From Cheilinus undulatus (lineage: Eukaryota; Chordata; Actinopteri; Labriformes; Labridae): a stretch of DNA of 64,000 bases. The notes under the pieces are model-generated. The model was not told where the DNA came from. It made no database searches and worked only from the letters and a program-made list of their open reading frames with translations. The stretch is taken from NCBI RefSeq assembly GCF_018320785.1, contig NC_054881.1, positions 42,384,424 to 42,448,423 on the forward strand, read 5' to 3'. The translations under genes were made by a program, and so were the position numbers. Of the stretch, positions 49,886-62,200 are shown piece after piece; position 1 is the first letter of the stretch; each line of letters starts with the position of its first letter.

Positions 49886-51550
49886 TAGTGTTCTGTAAAT
49901 GTTTAATGTGTTCATCATGGCGACTGTATGATGGTTGACGCTGACATCTCTCACCACGCTCACATGCCCATGTTTGATCTGTTGCTCAGAGCTCATTAAA
50001 GACTCCAGAGAGGAGGCGAGTCTGTCTTTAAACTCACCTGGTCTGACAAACTCACCTGGAGCAGATGGGGATCAGAGATCGCACCATCCTAGCTTGAACA
50101 CATTTAGCTGTAAGTCGCCGTCTTGAGTGATGAAATGAACCGCAGACAGAAACGTAACTCCCTGTGGCGATTGGAGACGCTGCAGTCTCAGCTCCTCTAA
50201 TCCTCAGGTATCAATCAGCTGATTATTTCTCAATCAGAGAGGGGTGGTTCATGATTGTCAGACAGTGATGAAAGTTTATAAACCAGTCTCCTTGTGTTCA
50301 CACTGACTTACACCATCTACATCGCACTAATCTGCTGCCAGTGTTGCAGTGGGTGGAGTACTGGGTAAACTGGGTGTCTGCTGTAGACCCAGTTGATTGT
50401 GGTTTCTGAGCTGGTGGCTCAGGACTAGTGCTGCACATCTAACCTAACCTCAGTCACAGTCAGGCTGTGCATTAGCACGGTGGTATAAAAGGCTGAAAGG
50501 AAGGTTTTATCCTGCAGTACTGGAATAAATACATAAATGTCTGCAGAAAGGCCTTAAGGTTTACAGTAGAGCCTCTACCCACCAAAAGAAGAACCTTTAT
50601 CATCAGGAGAAACTTAAATTTATTAGAGAAGTTATTATAAAGCAGCTGTGTAAAATCTAAAGCTCTGTTATTTTTTATTTGTGTGTTTAGATCTGATGAA
50701 TCTACTCTTTATAACTCTCATTATTCTCTGTATTTTCTCTAACTGAGCAGGTAGACCCATGATAGCATTAAGGATTCTACAGTAATTCCAGAATAATCGA
50801 AACCATTCAGAAATCAGAAATAGAAGCTGAAGAAGGAGCAGTGACGGTCTATTTACTGATTATTCAGTCATTCATGTAAACAGACTAAAGCTGAATCCAT
50901 GACTCTGACAATCCAACATTATCTCTGAGGCTGTGCAGTAGGCGGGGTTATTGATGGTCAGATTCATGAAGGATCCGGTGTATTGGGGCTCATTATCACA
51001 TATTTACTGGATTATTCTGACGACCCTCAGAGGAATTATAAAACCGTCAGAGGAAACCTGGCTGACGTCTGTCTGCTCACCCTTATGGAGATGTCAGACA
51101 CACATGCCTCCTCTCTTTGCCTTAGCACCTCAGACTGCCGTTACCATGGCGATTGCTGCTTCCTGTTGCTGTGTGGCGGTGAGCGTGTCAGCTGGCTCTA
51201 ATTGGTTCATCACAGACTCTCTCTGCTGATCTTTGGCGCTGGTTTATCCTGATATCTCTGGTGTTTACCTTAGACGAGGAGGTTTATCAGGAATCAGGGG
51301 GATGGACTCTGACAGGACTCTGGGAAAACCAGACTGATGTAGGAGAGACAGTACCGGGGTTTTTACTGTCAGACATCAGATTTAAAATCCTCAACGTTGT
51401 CTACGGGGCACACAAACCTTTAAAATGTCTGAGTCTGGAAACTTCTCCAGAGTTCAGACTGTCTCTGCTGCTCAGAGAAAAACAGAAATGTGTTTTTGAA
51501 TCTTAATGAGGAACTAAAAGGGCTTTAGAAATGCCAGAATTTACATGTGC
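49886..51550. other. pam intron 1, featureless part
   Basis: Single-copy-looking intron sequence. I see no exon with coding support, RNA gene or element here; small open frames near 50950-51500 have no recognisable product. Confidence 0.5.
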
Positions 51551-51628
51551 TGCTCTCTCTCTCCCTCTCTCTCTCTCTCTCTCCTTCTCTCTCTCTCTCC
51601 CTCTCTCTCTCTCTCTCTCCCTCTGTCT
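51551..51628. repeat. (CT)n-rich microsatellite
   Basis: CTCTCTCTCCCTCT run in pam intron 1, directly before the 13-bp array. Confidence 0.92.
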
Positions 51629-51639
51629 CGCCGCGGTTT

Positions 51640-52850
51640 AAAGCCTGTTTTTTAAAAGGCCATAGTTTAAAGGCAGTTTAAGGTAGTGTTCTAAAGGCAG
51701 TAGTTTAAAGGTGGTAGTTTAAGGTAGTATAATAAGGGAGTAGTTTAAGGGCATAGATTAAGGTAGTATTTTAAGGCAGTAGTTTGAGGCCGTAGTTTTA
51801 AGGCAGTAGTTTAAGGCATTAGTTGAAGGTAAGATTTTAAGGCAGTAATTTAAAGTAGTATTTTAAGGCAGTAGTTTAAGGTATTATTTTAAGGTAGTAG
51901 TTTAAGGCAGTAGTTTAAGGTAGTATTTCAAGGCAGTAGTTTAAGGTAGTATTTTTAGGCAGTAGTTTAAGGCAGCAGTTTAGGGCCATAGTTTTAGGCA
52001 GTAGTTTAAGGCATTAGTTTAAGGCTGTAGTTTTAAGGCAGTAGTTTAAGGTAATATTTTTAGGCAGTAGTTTAAGGTATTATTTTAAAGTAGTAGTTAA
52101 ATTTAGTATTTTAGGGCAGTAGTTTAGGGCTGTAGTTTAAGGTGTTATTTTAAGGCAGTAGTTTAAGGCCGTAGTTTAAGGTATTATTTTAAGGCAGTAG
52201 TTTAAGTCCATAGTTTAAGGTATTAGTTTAAGGCAGTAGTTTAAGGTATTATTTTAAGGCAGTAGTTTAAGGTATTATTTTAAGGCAGTAGTTTAAGGCC
52301 GTAGTTTAAGGCAGTAGTTTAAGGTATTATTTTAAGGCAGTAGTTTAAGGTATTATTTTAAGGCCATAGTTTAAGGCCGTAGTTTCAGGTATTATTTTAA
52401 GACAGTAGTTTAAGGCAGTAGTTTAAGGTATTATTTTAAGGCAGTAGTTTAAGGTATTAGTTTAAGGCCATAGTTTAAGGTGTTATTTCAAGGCAGTAGT
52501 TTAAGGCTGTAGTTTAAGGCAGTAGTTTAAGGTTGTATTTTAAGGTAGTAGTTTAAGGCAGTAGTTAAATTTAGTATTTTAAGGCAGTAGTTTAGGGCTA
52601 TAGTTTAAGGCCGTAGTGTAAGGCAGTAGTTTAAGGTATTAGTTCAAGGCAGTAGTTTAAGGTATTAGTTCAAGGCAGTAGTTTAAGGTATTAGTTTAAG
52701 GCAGTAGTTTAAGGTTGTAGTTTAAGGTATTATTTTAAGGTAGTAGTTTAAGGCAGTAGTTTAAGGCTATAGTTTAAGGCCGTAGTTTAAGGCAGTAGTT
52801 TAAGGTAATATTTTAAGGCAGTAGTTTAAGGCAGCAGTTTGTAAAATGCT
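51640..52850. repeat. 13-bp minisatellite (AAGGCAGTAGTTT)
   Basis: About 90 units of 12-14 bp: AAGGCAGTAGTTT alternating with AAGGTATTATTTT and AAGGCCGTAGTTT, in pam intron 1. Confidence 0.95.
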
Positions 52851-53263
52851 CCTGCAGACAAAGACTTCCTCTGACTCTCTCCTTACAAACGGAGCAGCTC
52901 CATCAGGCAGCAGAAGGATGACATGCTCAGACATGCAGATGTGCTCCTGCAGGGTTTACGTCTCAGTAATGCTCCTGTTTTCCTGTTTTTTTTCAGGTGT
53001 GTGTTTCACACAGATTTACCTCCAGGGAGGATCCAGCGTAAGCGTCAGTCCGACATGCAGGAGGATTGACATCCAGCAGGGACTCTTCCTCCTCTTCCTC
53101 CTCCTCGTCTCCTCTTCATCCATCTGAGCGAAGAACCAGGTGTGACAGCAGCCCCGTCTCGTCCCGTCCCCCCTCTGAGGAGTGAGCTGCTGACAGTCTC
53201 TCTGTGTTTCAGGTTTCCAGCCCAGAGAGCAGCAGGAACACGAGCCCAGAGCTGCAGCGAGGC

Positions 53264-56200
53264 ATGATGGGAGCCTGTGTGCTGTTGGTGCTGCTCTTCA
53301 TCTGTCAGAGCCACGGCCTGCAGAGACTGGAGCCACTGGACAGATTCAAGAGGTCAGAGCGAAACCTGCTTCCTGTCTGAGCGGATCAGAGTCTCAAAGC
53401 TGATTAGATACTGGGGTTATCATGATACTAGAGGTTTAACTGGTTATAGAGAAATCAAACAGAAAGCACACTTTAAACACACGCTGTCTGAAATTGATGG
53501 ACATTTTAATGACCTTCCTCAGGGCTCAGGACGGCGACCTCTCAGACTCCGCCTCCTGTGTGTCCCGGACCAATCAGGACTCCACAGACCCTCAGAACTT
53601 CTCTGTGGACATCAGGATGCCTGGGGTCACCCCAACATCGGTGAGTCTGGAAATACTGAATCCTTAAAGCCTTTTCATTTGTGATTAAACTCTGATGAGA
53701 AGATAGAAATATAATAAAAAATCTAATGAGCCTGGAGCTTGTGGAGAGGGGCAGAGTTTATATCCTTTATAATAATAATAATACATTTTATTTATAAGCG
53801 CCTTTTTAAGCACTGAAGGACACTTTACAGATTTAAAAATATTTACAACAAAACAAGACGTAAAAGCTTAATACAGTATAAAATGGGACAAATTAAATAT
53901 AATGAATTAAGCCATCCTGAACAGGTGAGTTTTGAGTCTGGATTTGATAATAATAACACCATGTTCTCTCCTTCACAGTCGGACACTTACCTCTGCATGT
54001 CGTATCTTGTTCCGACCAATCGAGACACCTATATTGGTAAGTAGAATATCTTTATTCTGGTGAACAACAGGCCCATTAGCTGTGTGAATATTAAAATCAG
54101 AGATCAATAATCACATCAGCCAGCTCTGATATCAGGTATTTCTCTCTATGATTTCTCTGTTGTGTTTATTTTTAAAGAAAATAATGGTCTTATATATTTT
54201 TTTTCTTTTGTTTAAAGGCTATAAACCTGTTTCCTTCATGCTTCTTTGAATATGAACTATCAGAGGTTAAATCAGAGCCTGACATAGATGAACCAATCAG
54301 AGAGCAGCTCTCAGGCTGATTCCTGAATTATTAAATATTCTGACCGCGCCATTATCGTTTGCTTCCTTCAGTGGATTTCATCCCTCATGCCAGTATGGAC
54401 ACAGTTCATCACATGCTGCTGTTTGGCTGCCACAAACCAGTCTCCACCAGCGGATACTGGTAATGAACACCTCCACCTTTACATAGACCGTCCTCCCTCT
54501 ACTCCCACAGCATCCACCCAGACCGCCAGGACCTGGTTCATGATCCTCCTGTTAGCAGATGTTCTGAGTTGTATTTATCGACTCTTCCTCTCCTCAGGGA
54601 CTGTGGCGGCATTCAGGGAACGTGTAAGGATGAAGCCTCCATCATGTACGCCTGGGCTCGCAACGCCCCGCCTACCAAACTACCCAAAGGTCAGTCAGAA
54701 AGGGTTCAGGTCCAGATTAGTTTGGTCCTGGTGGTCTTTATTCTCCCTGATTCTCTGCTTACAGAATCTACTTTACATTTTCATCAGGAGAAAATCAAAA
54801 ACTCCTGATATTTATGTCTGACTGTTTCTCTAACACACCTGTGTGTGACTGTTTCTCTATCACACCTGTGTCTGACTGTTTCTCTATCACACCTGTGTGT
54901 GACTGTTTCTCTATCACACCTGTGTCTGACTGTTTCTCTAACACACCTGTGTCTGACTGTTTCTCTATCACACCTGTGTCTGACTGTTTCTCTAACACAC
55001 CTGTGTCTGACTGTTTCTCTAACACACCTGTGTCTGACTGTTTCTCTAACACACCTGTGTCTGACTGTTTCTCTATCACGAAGTTCAGGACTGTCACTTT
55101 GTGTGCAGATTCATTATGGAGACACCTGTGTCTGACTGTTTCTCTAACACACCTGTGTCTGACTGTTTCTCTATCACACCTGTGTCTGACTGTTTCTCTA
55201 ACACACCTGTGTCTGACTGTTTCTCTAACACACCTGTGTCTGACTGTTTTCTTTAGATGTTGGTTTTAAAGTGGGCAGAAGTTCAGGGATGTCTCACTTT
55301 GTGCTGCAGATTCATTATGGAGACGTCGGTGCGTTCACTGGTGAGTTCTAACCACACACAGGTTTATTATTATTATTATTTTCAGCCTGTCTGTTATTAA
55401 CTCCATGTTTATGATCTTCACCATAGTCAGCTCTGATCATCATATTTATAGAAATGTTTGGTGATAGAATCTATTCATAGAAATGTTTAGAGGTACGTTA
55501 GTGATGAAGATGAAGCTGGACTTTTACAGTAGCTGGACCAGGTATTCAGTGTAGGTGGGCCTCATACCTGAGTCTGCTCAGGGCCTCTCCTTGGCCAGGG
55601 GTGGCCCTGACTGCACCGCTCAGTGTAAACATCCTATCAGAGCTGAGCCACATAAACCGTTCCACTGTTTTATGTTTCAGACCATCACAGAGACTGCTCC
55701 GGACTGTCTTTAAGAGTGACCACTAGACCGTGAGTATTCACCCTTAGTCCAGTGTTATTCTTTACTGCTGGATTATAATCTCTAATAAGAATAAATGAAA
55801 GGTTAGTTTAGGATGAAGATGATCCAGTCTCCCTCTGACTGTCTCTCTGCTGGAACTACATGAAGGATTTTTGATCTGGTGTTTAGTGTTATATTTACTG
55901 TCTTCTGATGCTCCTGGCATCTCAAAGTCCTTGTTTATGTCTCTCTGAAGCTCTCTAATTGGACTTCTGTCAGCTGTTCCTCTGAGAACTGCTCCGTAGA
56001 TAAATCTGTCTTCTGTGTCCTCACAGTCAGCCGTTCATCGCTGGTATCTACCTGCTCATGACCATGGACACCATCATCCTACCAGGAAAGAGAGGTGGGT
56101 TCATACTCTGATATATGTGATATTTTCTAAACTAGAATCTAGTTGAGAATTATTTATTGATCTTTAATCTGTCACTGAGTATCATAGACACTGATCTGTT

Positions 56201-59200
56201 TCTGTCTGGTGACTGGTTGATCAGTTATCAATGGTCGTTCCACTCTGATATTTCTGTATTCCTCCATCAGTGACAAATGCAGACGTGGCGTGTGATTACA
56301 CGTCGTATCCCATCTACCCGTTTGCCTTCAGGACGCACACGCACCGCCTGGGTGAGCCAGCACGCCGAGGATCACAGTCACTTTACTCGCCGTCAGGATG
56401 TAACCGCCATCATGGCGGCCGTTATAATGATGACCTAAATGTCTATAAATCTGTTTGTGTCTGTGTGTTATAGGGAAGGTGGTCAGCGGGTACAGGATCA
56501 GAGACGGGAAATGGTCTCTGATTGGTCGACAGTCTCCTCAGCTCCCACAGGTACGTCACATGATCAGGAGGAAATAAAAGAATAAACAAAAACAGGCAGA
56601 GGGTTTATTTCTGAATCTAGAGCTGACTAAAAACATGTTATCTTTATTTTCTTTATTTTCTTCTCAAACACCTGAATCTAAAAAGACTGAGATCTAAATC
56701 CTGATTAGAGGAGGAGACCGCTGATTGTTATTGATCCTGATACTCCTGATTGATCCCAGTCTAACCTGGTTTTAAATCCATGTTAGTTTTATCATATTTA
56801 AACAGAGCCCATACAGCAGCAGCTTGTAGAAGAACCCTGTTCATATGTGAGAGTAAGATGGAGCTTGTCAGACTGGAAAATACAGAACCGGGTCTTTAAA
56901 GGCCCAGGTTTGGATCTCCATCCCTAAACCTGCTTACAGCTTCTGTAAAATAAAACCAGGGAACCAGCTCCCCAGGGGGTCCAGGACTTTAGTTTCTGTT
57001 GTCCTCTATCAAACAGGATGGGTACCCTGATTTTTACTGGATTTAACGATGGTGGCACCATAAGAGGACAAGTGTTTCTGAACCCATCTATTCGGTGTCT
57101 GATCTCTGCAGGCTTTCTATCCCGCTAACAAAACCATGAGCGTGAAGTATGGAGACACCCTAGCAGCCCGCTGTGTCTTCACAGGAGAGGGACGAACAAC
57201 TGAGACCTACATCGGGTGAGATCTGTTAGACCACATTAGAAATGATGAGTAACGAACCCTGAGTCTGACCCTGACCCCTAACCCCTGACCCCTGTCTCTG
57301 CAGGGGGACGTCAGACGATGAGATGTGTAACTTCTACATCATGTACTACATGGACAGTAAGCATGCTGTCCCCTACATGAACTGTATGGAGCCGGGCTCT
57401 GCAGAGCTGTTTGAGGAGATCCCTGCTGAAGCCAACATCCCCATCACCGTCAGTCCTGATCACGCCAGCGGCATGATGCACATGGGACACAAAACGGGTA
57501 GGACATGCATGTGTTATCTTTGACACAGCACTAGTTAAGTCTGGTGTTTTAGATAATTACCTCCGCCATGGAGGTTATGTGATCAGATGGGTTTGTTGGT
57601 TTGTTTGTTTGTTTGTTAGCAACATAACTCAAAAAGTTGTGGACGGATTTTCATGAAATTTTCAGGAAATGTCAGAAATGGCATTAGGAAGAACTGATTA
57701 GATTTTGGGACTGATCCCAATCACTGTCTGGATCCAGGAATTTTTTAAAGGGTTCTTTACTATTGGGAGATAGGGCTAATAGCGGAGGTCTGCGCTGTTA
57801 CCATTTTGTGCCTTTTTTTGATAGAGGAGAGGATAGTGCATAGAGTCGGAAACAGGGAAGAGAGTGGGGAGAGACATGTGGTGGAGGGCCTCGGGCCGGA
57901 TTTGAGCCCAGGCCGCCCACATACATGGGGTGCGTGCCTTATCCATTCTGCCACCTGCGCCTCCCAGCAGCATTTTTGGGTGTGTTTCTATTCAAAGTTG
58001 GAGTCTGAAGGAGTCTGAGCCCGGTCGAGGAGACAAGTTGAAGCATAACAGAGAGAGAGACAGCAAATTGTAGCGAGAACACTCACAATGCTGGGAGGAA
58101 TAGAGGAATATTCACCCTCTGCCATGACTTCCAGTCGTCCGGTGAGACCTTGGGTGCTTCCGTCATGACAGTCCACACGTGGCGAAGCCAGTGCTTTGCC
58201 TCACCGTGTCTCCACCTCACTGGGGAGGAAGTAATCGGCAAATTAGATTTTGGGAGTGATCCGGATCACTGTCTGGATCCAGGAATGTTTTTAAAGGATT
58301 CTTCATTATTGGGAGATAGGGCTGATGGCGGAGGTCTGCGCTCTCTGAGTGCTTTTCTAGTTAGCATTAACATATTTCCCCTGCCCGTCACAGGAACGCC
58401 TCTGTGCTCCGTTCTGATCCAGATATGCTCCAGGTCTGTTCTTGGAATGGTATCGCTCCACGCAGAGCAGGCTGAAAACAGACTCACATGCTCGTTAGCT
58501 TAATGGGTGACTCTAAATTGCCCGTAGGTGTGAGCATGCCTGGTTGTCTGACTCTGTATGTCAGCTCTGTGATTGGCTGGGGACCAGTCCAAGGTGTACC
58601 CCACATCTCACCCAATGACAGCTGGGATAGGCTCCACCCCCCTCTGACCCCAATCAGGATAAGCGGTGGAGGAAACTGATGAGTTAACCCGTTTATCTCT
58701 TACTTATCTTTCACCATCCTCCTCACAGATCGTCAGGACGACCCGTCGGTGTTAGTGGATAAAAAAGCCAACCTGGACCAGGACCAGGACCAAGGTGAGT
58801 CCATTACCCTGCTGCTGTAATGTTAGAAGACAGAGGTGAGAATGTATTTGAGACTTTATAGTGACGGTTTCAGTCCTCCTGGGTTCTGGTGTCATCACCT
58901 CCTCATTATTTCATCTGTAAATATTAGCTCAGTCTGTCCTCATGGTCTGATCCTGCAGACTCAAACATCCATCAGAGTCAGTCAGATCATCAGCTGAGAG
59001 AGAATCTCCTCCCTCTCTGAGCCAGTTTGGACCAAAGTCTCAGGACACATCAGGACTTTTTCAGGTTTCTGATGATTCTGTTAGTCAGGTCTCCATCAGC
59101 TCAGTCAATATTTGAGTATATTTTAATGTCAGCAGTTATCTTTACTCTCCTACTCCTCTCAGAACAATCAGTAATAAAACCAAAGTAGGTCAGAGTGAAC

Positions 59201-62200
59201 ATCAGTGACTCTGACTGAATGTTCATCACTACCTTTCTCCATTAAACACAGTGTTCACCAGTAAAACCCCTAGGCATTAAAGGGGTGTCCAAACCTTGTC
59301 CACATACAGAAATGTTGAAGGATAGGGGGGCCGCTCTCTTTTTCCTTGGGGATAGTGAAGTTAATGAGACTAATCCGAGGGGAGTTAGCATATGCTTAGT
59401 GATTGAGTAATGGCTAGTTAAATGCTGAAAAAGCAAAGGCACACTCATTTCCAGGATTTTTGGGAACCTTGTTAGTCCCTGGCTCCTGCTGCCTCCACCC
59501 CGAAATGTTAGTGGTGCTACATTTCGCTGCCATCATCCATCAGGGCATTATAAATCAAAATATCCTTATTTTTATGGCCAACATGTTCATAGTGTTGTGT
59601 TTTATAGTGCTGCCTCATTTTAGTCACAAAAACCAGAATAATATACATTCTTCCATCAAAATGTTTGTTTACAGAATCAGCATGGTGGCAAAGCCTTGTG
59701 CTGAACTAAGAAGTACAGTCCAGTACAAGATTCACGTTCTAATGTGGGCCATCTTTCAGGTTATTTCTAGGATTTGCTGCTGGCCGATCAAAAATTGACC
59801 ACATGTGGCCCCCGGGCCATAGTTTGAACACGTGTTTTAGCTAAACCATGAGTTTGGTTTAGTCTGTATTTAGATCCAGTCTCAGCTGAATGAGCTGGTC
59901 TGGGACTGAACCAGGATCATGTTAAAGATCTGTAAAAGCTTGTTCAGGTGGAGGTGAACAGCAGTAAATATCTGTATCATCGACACAGACATGAAAAGAA
60001 GCGTTTGGAATATTCTGTCCAAGGTTATCAATGTAAATATTAAATTAGAGTGGTCCTAAACCTGAACCATGAGGAACCCCTTATGGATATGAAGAACCTC
60101 TGAAGCACCTCTTTGATACACTCCGTCTGCAGCGCCCATACATGGACATTGACTCACTTCCTGTTAATTTTTAAACACGTGGTTTTAAAAGAAAGCCACA
60201 AATTTAAACATCGGTTGTATTCAGACGGGATTACAGCGTGTGCTGTAGTCTATCAGTATATTAGTCTCTTTTGTTTCTATCTGTAGTCCCAATCCTGGTC
60301 CAAAGGGGGCCAGCTGGACCTGGTTGAGGTTTCTTCTCTCCTTCAAAAGGCTTCTTCAGCTCTTGTTGAGTTCAGTTCAGAGCTGTACAGAGGAGGAGAA
60401 ATGTCTTCAAAAACCTCAGTCAAGTCCAGATGCCACATTTGGACCAGGATTTGGATAACTATGATCTGGATGAATGAGAACCTCCAGAGTCGGGTCTGCC
60501 TGCTGGTTTCCTGCTGTCTAACATCTTCATCTCTGTAGGTTTAACTCTGTCCAAGCTGAGGAGACACCTTAGCTCCACCCACCTCCACTACTGTCTAGCT
60601 TTTTAAACTAGAGAGTGTTCTTGATGAAAACGACACCTGATTATGTGTAATCACTGATCAGTAAACCACGGTGGGGATTTCATGGATCGATCTTAGGTAA
60701 TGAGAGAGGAGAGATGTTTTAAAGTGGTGACACCTTCTCAGACATGATGGGAGCTGGAGGGTGCTGCCACTTTGAACCGCTTTTCTCCATCATCATGTGA
60801 AAGAGAAACAGAAATGCTGGTTTACTGGTCAGTAAACTCCTGATAGAGGGGAGTATTTATTGACTCCTCAGTTCAGAATGAGATGAAGCTACAGAGCAGA
60901 GCTGCACCGTCAACCCTCTAACCCAGTGACACTCAACGTGTGGCTTTTGAATCATAGGGGGCTCTTTTGTGATGATTTGTGGCTCTTTTATGTCTAAATT
61001 TGAAACATGATTCCCACAGAAAACCTTTAAAAAGGGAAACTTTTTTCTATTTTTTGCCACTTTTCAACCATTTAAGCTTCCATTTTTTGCAATTAAATGC
61101 TACCTTTTTCCTACCCTTTTACCCATTTTTTGCCACTTTTCACCATTTTTTCTCCCAGTTTTCACCCATGTAAGCTATCTTTTGTCATTAAATACCTCTT
61201 TTTTCCTAGTTTTTGCCCATTTTAGCCACTTCTTGTTGCCACTTTTATCCCATTTTGCCCCTTCTCAGAATTTTTGTTGCTATATTCCACCCATTTAAGC
61301 TACCTGTTGCGATTAAATACCACTTGCTTCCTATTTTTTTGCCCACTCTTGACTTCTTTTTGCCCATTTTAGTCACTTTTTCACTCTTTTTTTGCCAGAT
61401 TTATACCATTTTATGTCACCTATAACTCATTTTTTTCCACTTCTCACCCAATTTTTGCTACTTTCTGACCCCTTTTCCACCTTTTCTCCCCGTTCTAACC
61501 GCTTTTCACCCATTTTTGTTGCTTTTTGACCATTTTTTCCACCTTTAACTTATAGTTATTGCTACTTCAAGCTGTTGTTGCTTCAACTCTTAGATTGTGG
61601 CACCTGCAAAGGTATTTTTCAACAATTTGGCTCTTTGGTTGAGCAGGAATGAGTAACACTGCTCTAACCTCTCTCTCTGTCATAGATTACTATGAATCCT
61701 CTAACCTTTCTACAGCTCTGTTTCTCTGACTCCTGCCCGTCTCCTCCAGTCTTCTGGCTCTGTTTCCACCTTTCCTGTCCTGTCTGTGTGCGTACAGGTG
61801 ACATCTTGTCTCTGATGTCGCGGCTGATAGGACAGAGCGTTCATAAAATCACGCCCACCGAGCTGCACCGAGCGCAGGCTCAGCTGCTGGCTCAGATTGA
61901 TAGTTTAATGCAGGATAAAGACCCCGACCCCAGCGCCGTTCTGGTGAGGGACCGGGTCCACAGGTTCCATCAACTCGAGGCCAAAACCCCCCGAAGCAGG
62001 CTGGCCGCTCAACGACAAGGTGGGTCTGCTGCTGTGAAAACGACCGGTTTATGACTTTAGGACTCATTTATGCTCCTTTATATCTGAGAGTAGATCTGTA
62101 GATTGTAAATAAAACAACCGTCTCTACCCACAGACTCCATAACATCTTTACATTAAAGAAGTTCCTCCACTAGAGGGCTCACTCCTGTTCCTGTCTGTCT

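Noticed and set aside
54387-54821. A 144-codon frame overlapping two pam exons
   Set aside because: It runs through introns in a frame other than the conserved PHM one.
54814-55269. A 151-codon repetitive frame in pam
   Set aside because: It is the 27-bp minisatellite of an intron and runs into the real acceptor; the true exon uses another frame.
57760-58018. Possible tRNA gene around GGATTTGAGCCCAGGCCGCC
   Set aside because: It lacks a foldable acceptor and D arm; it is the tRNA-like part of a SINE-like repeat with relatives at 28335 and 44265.
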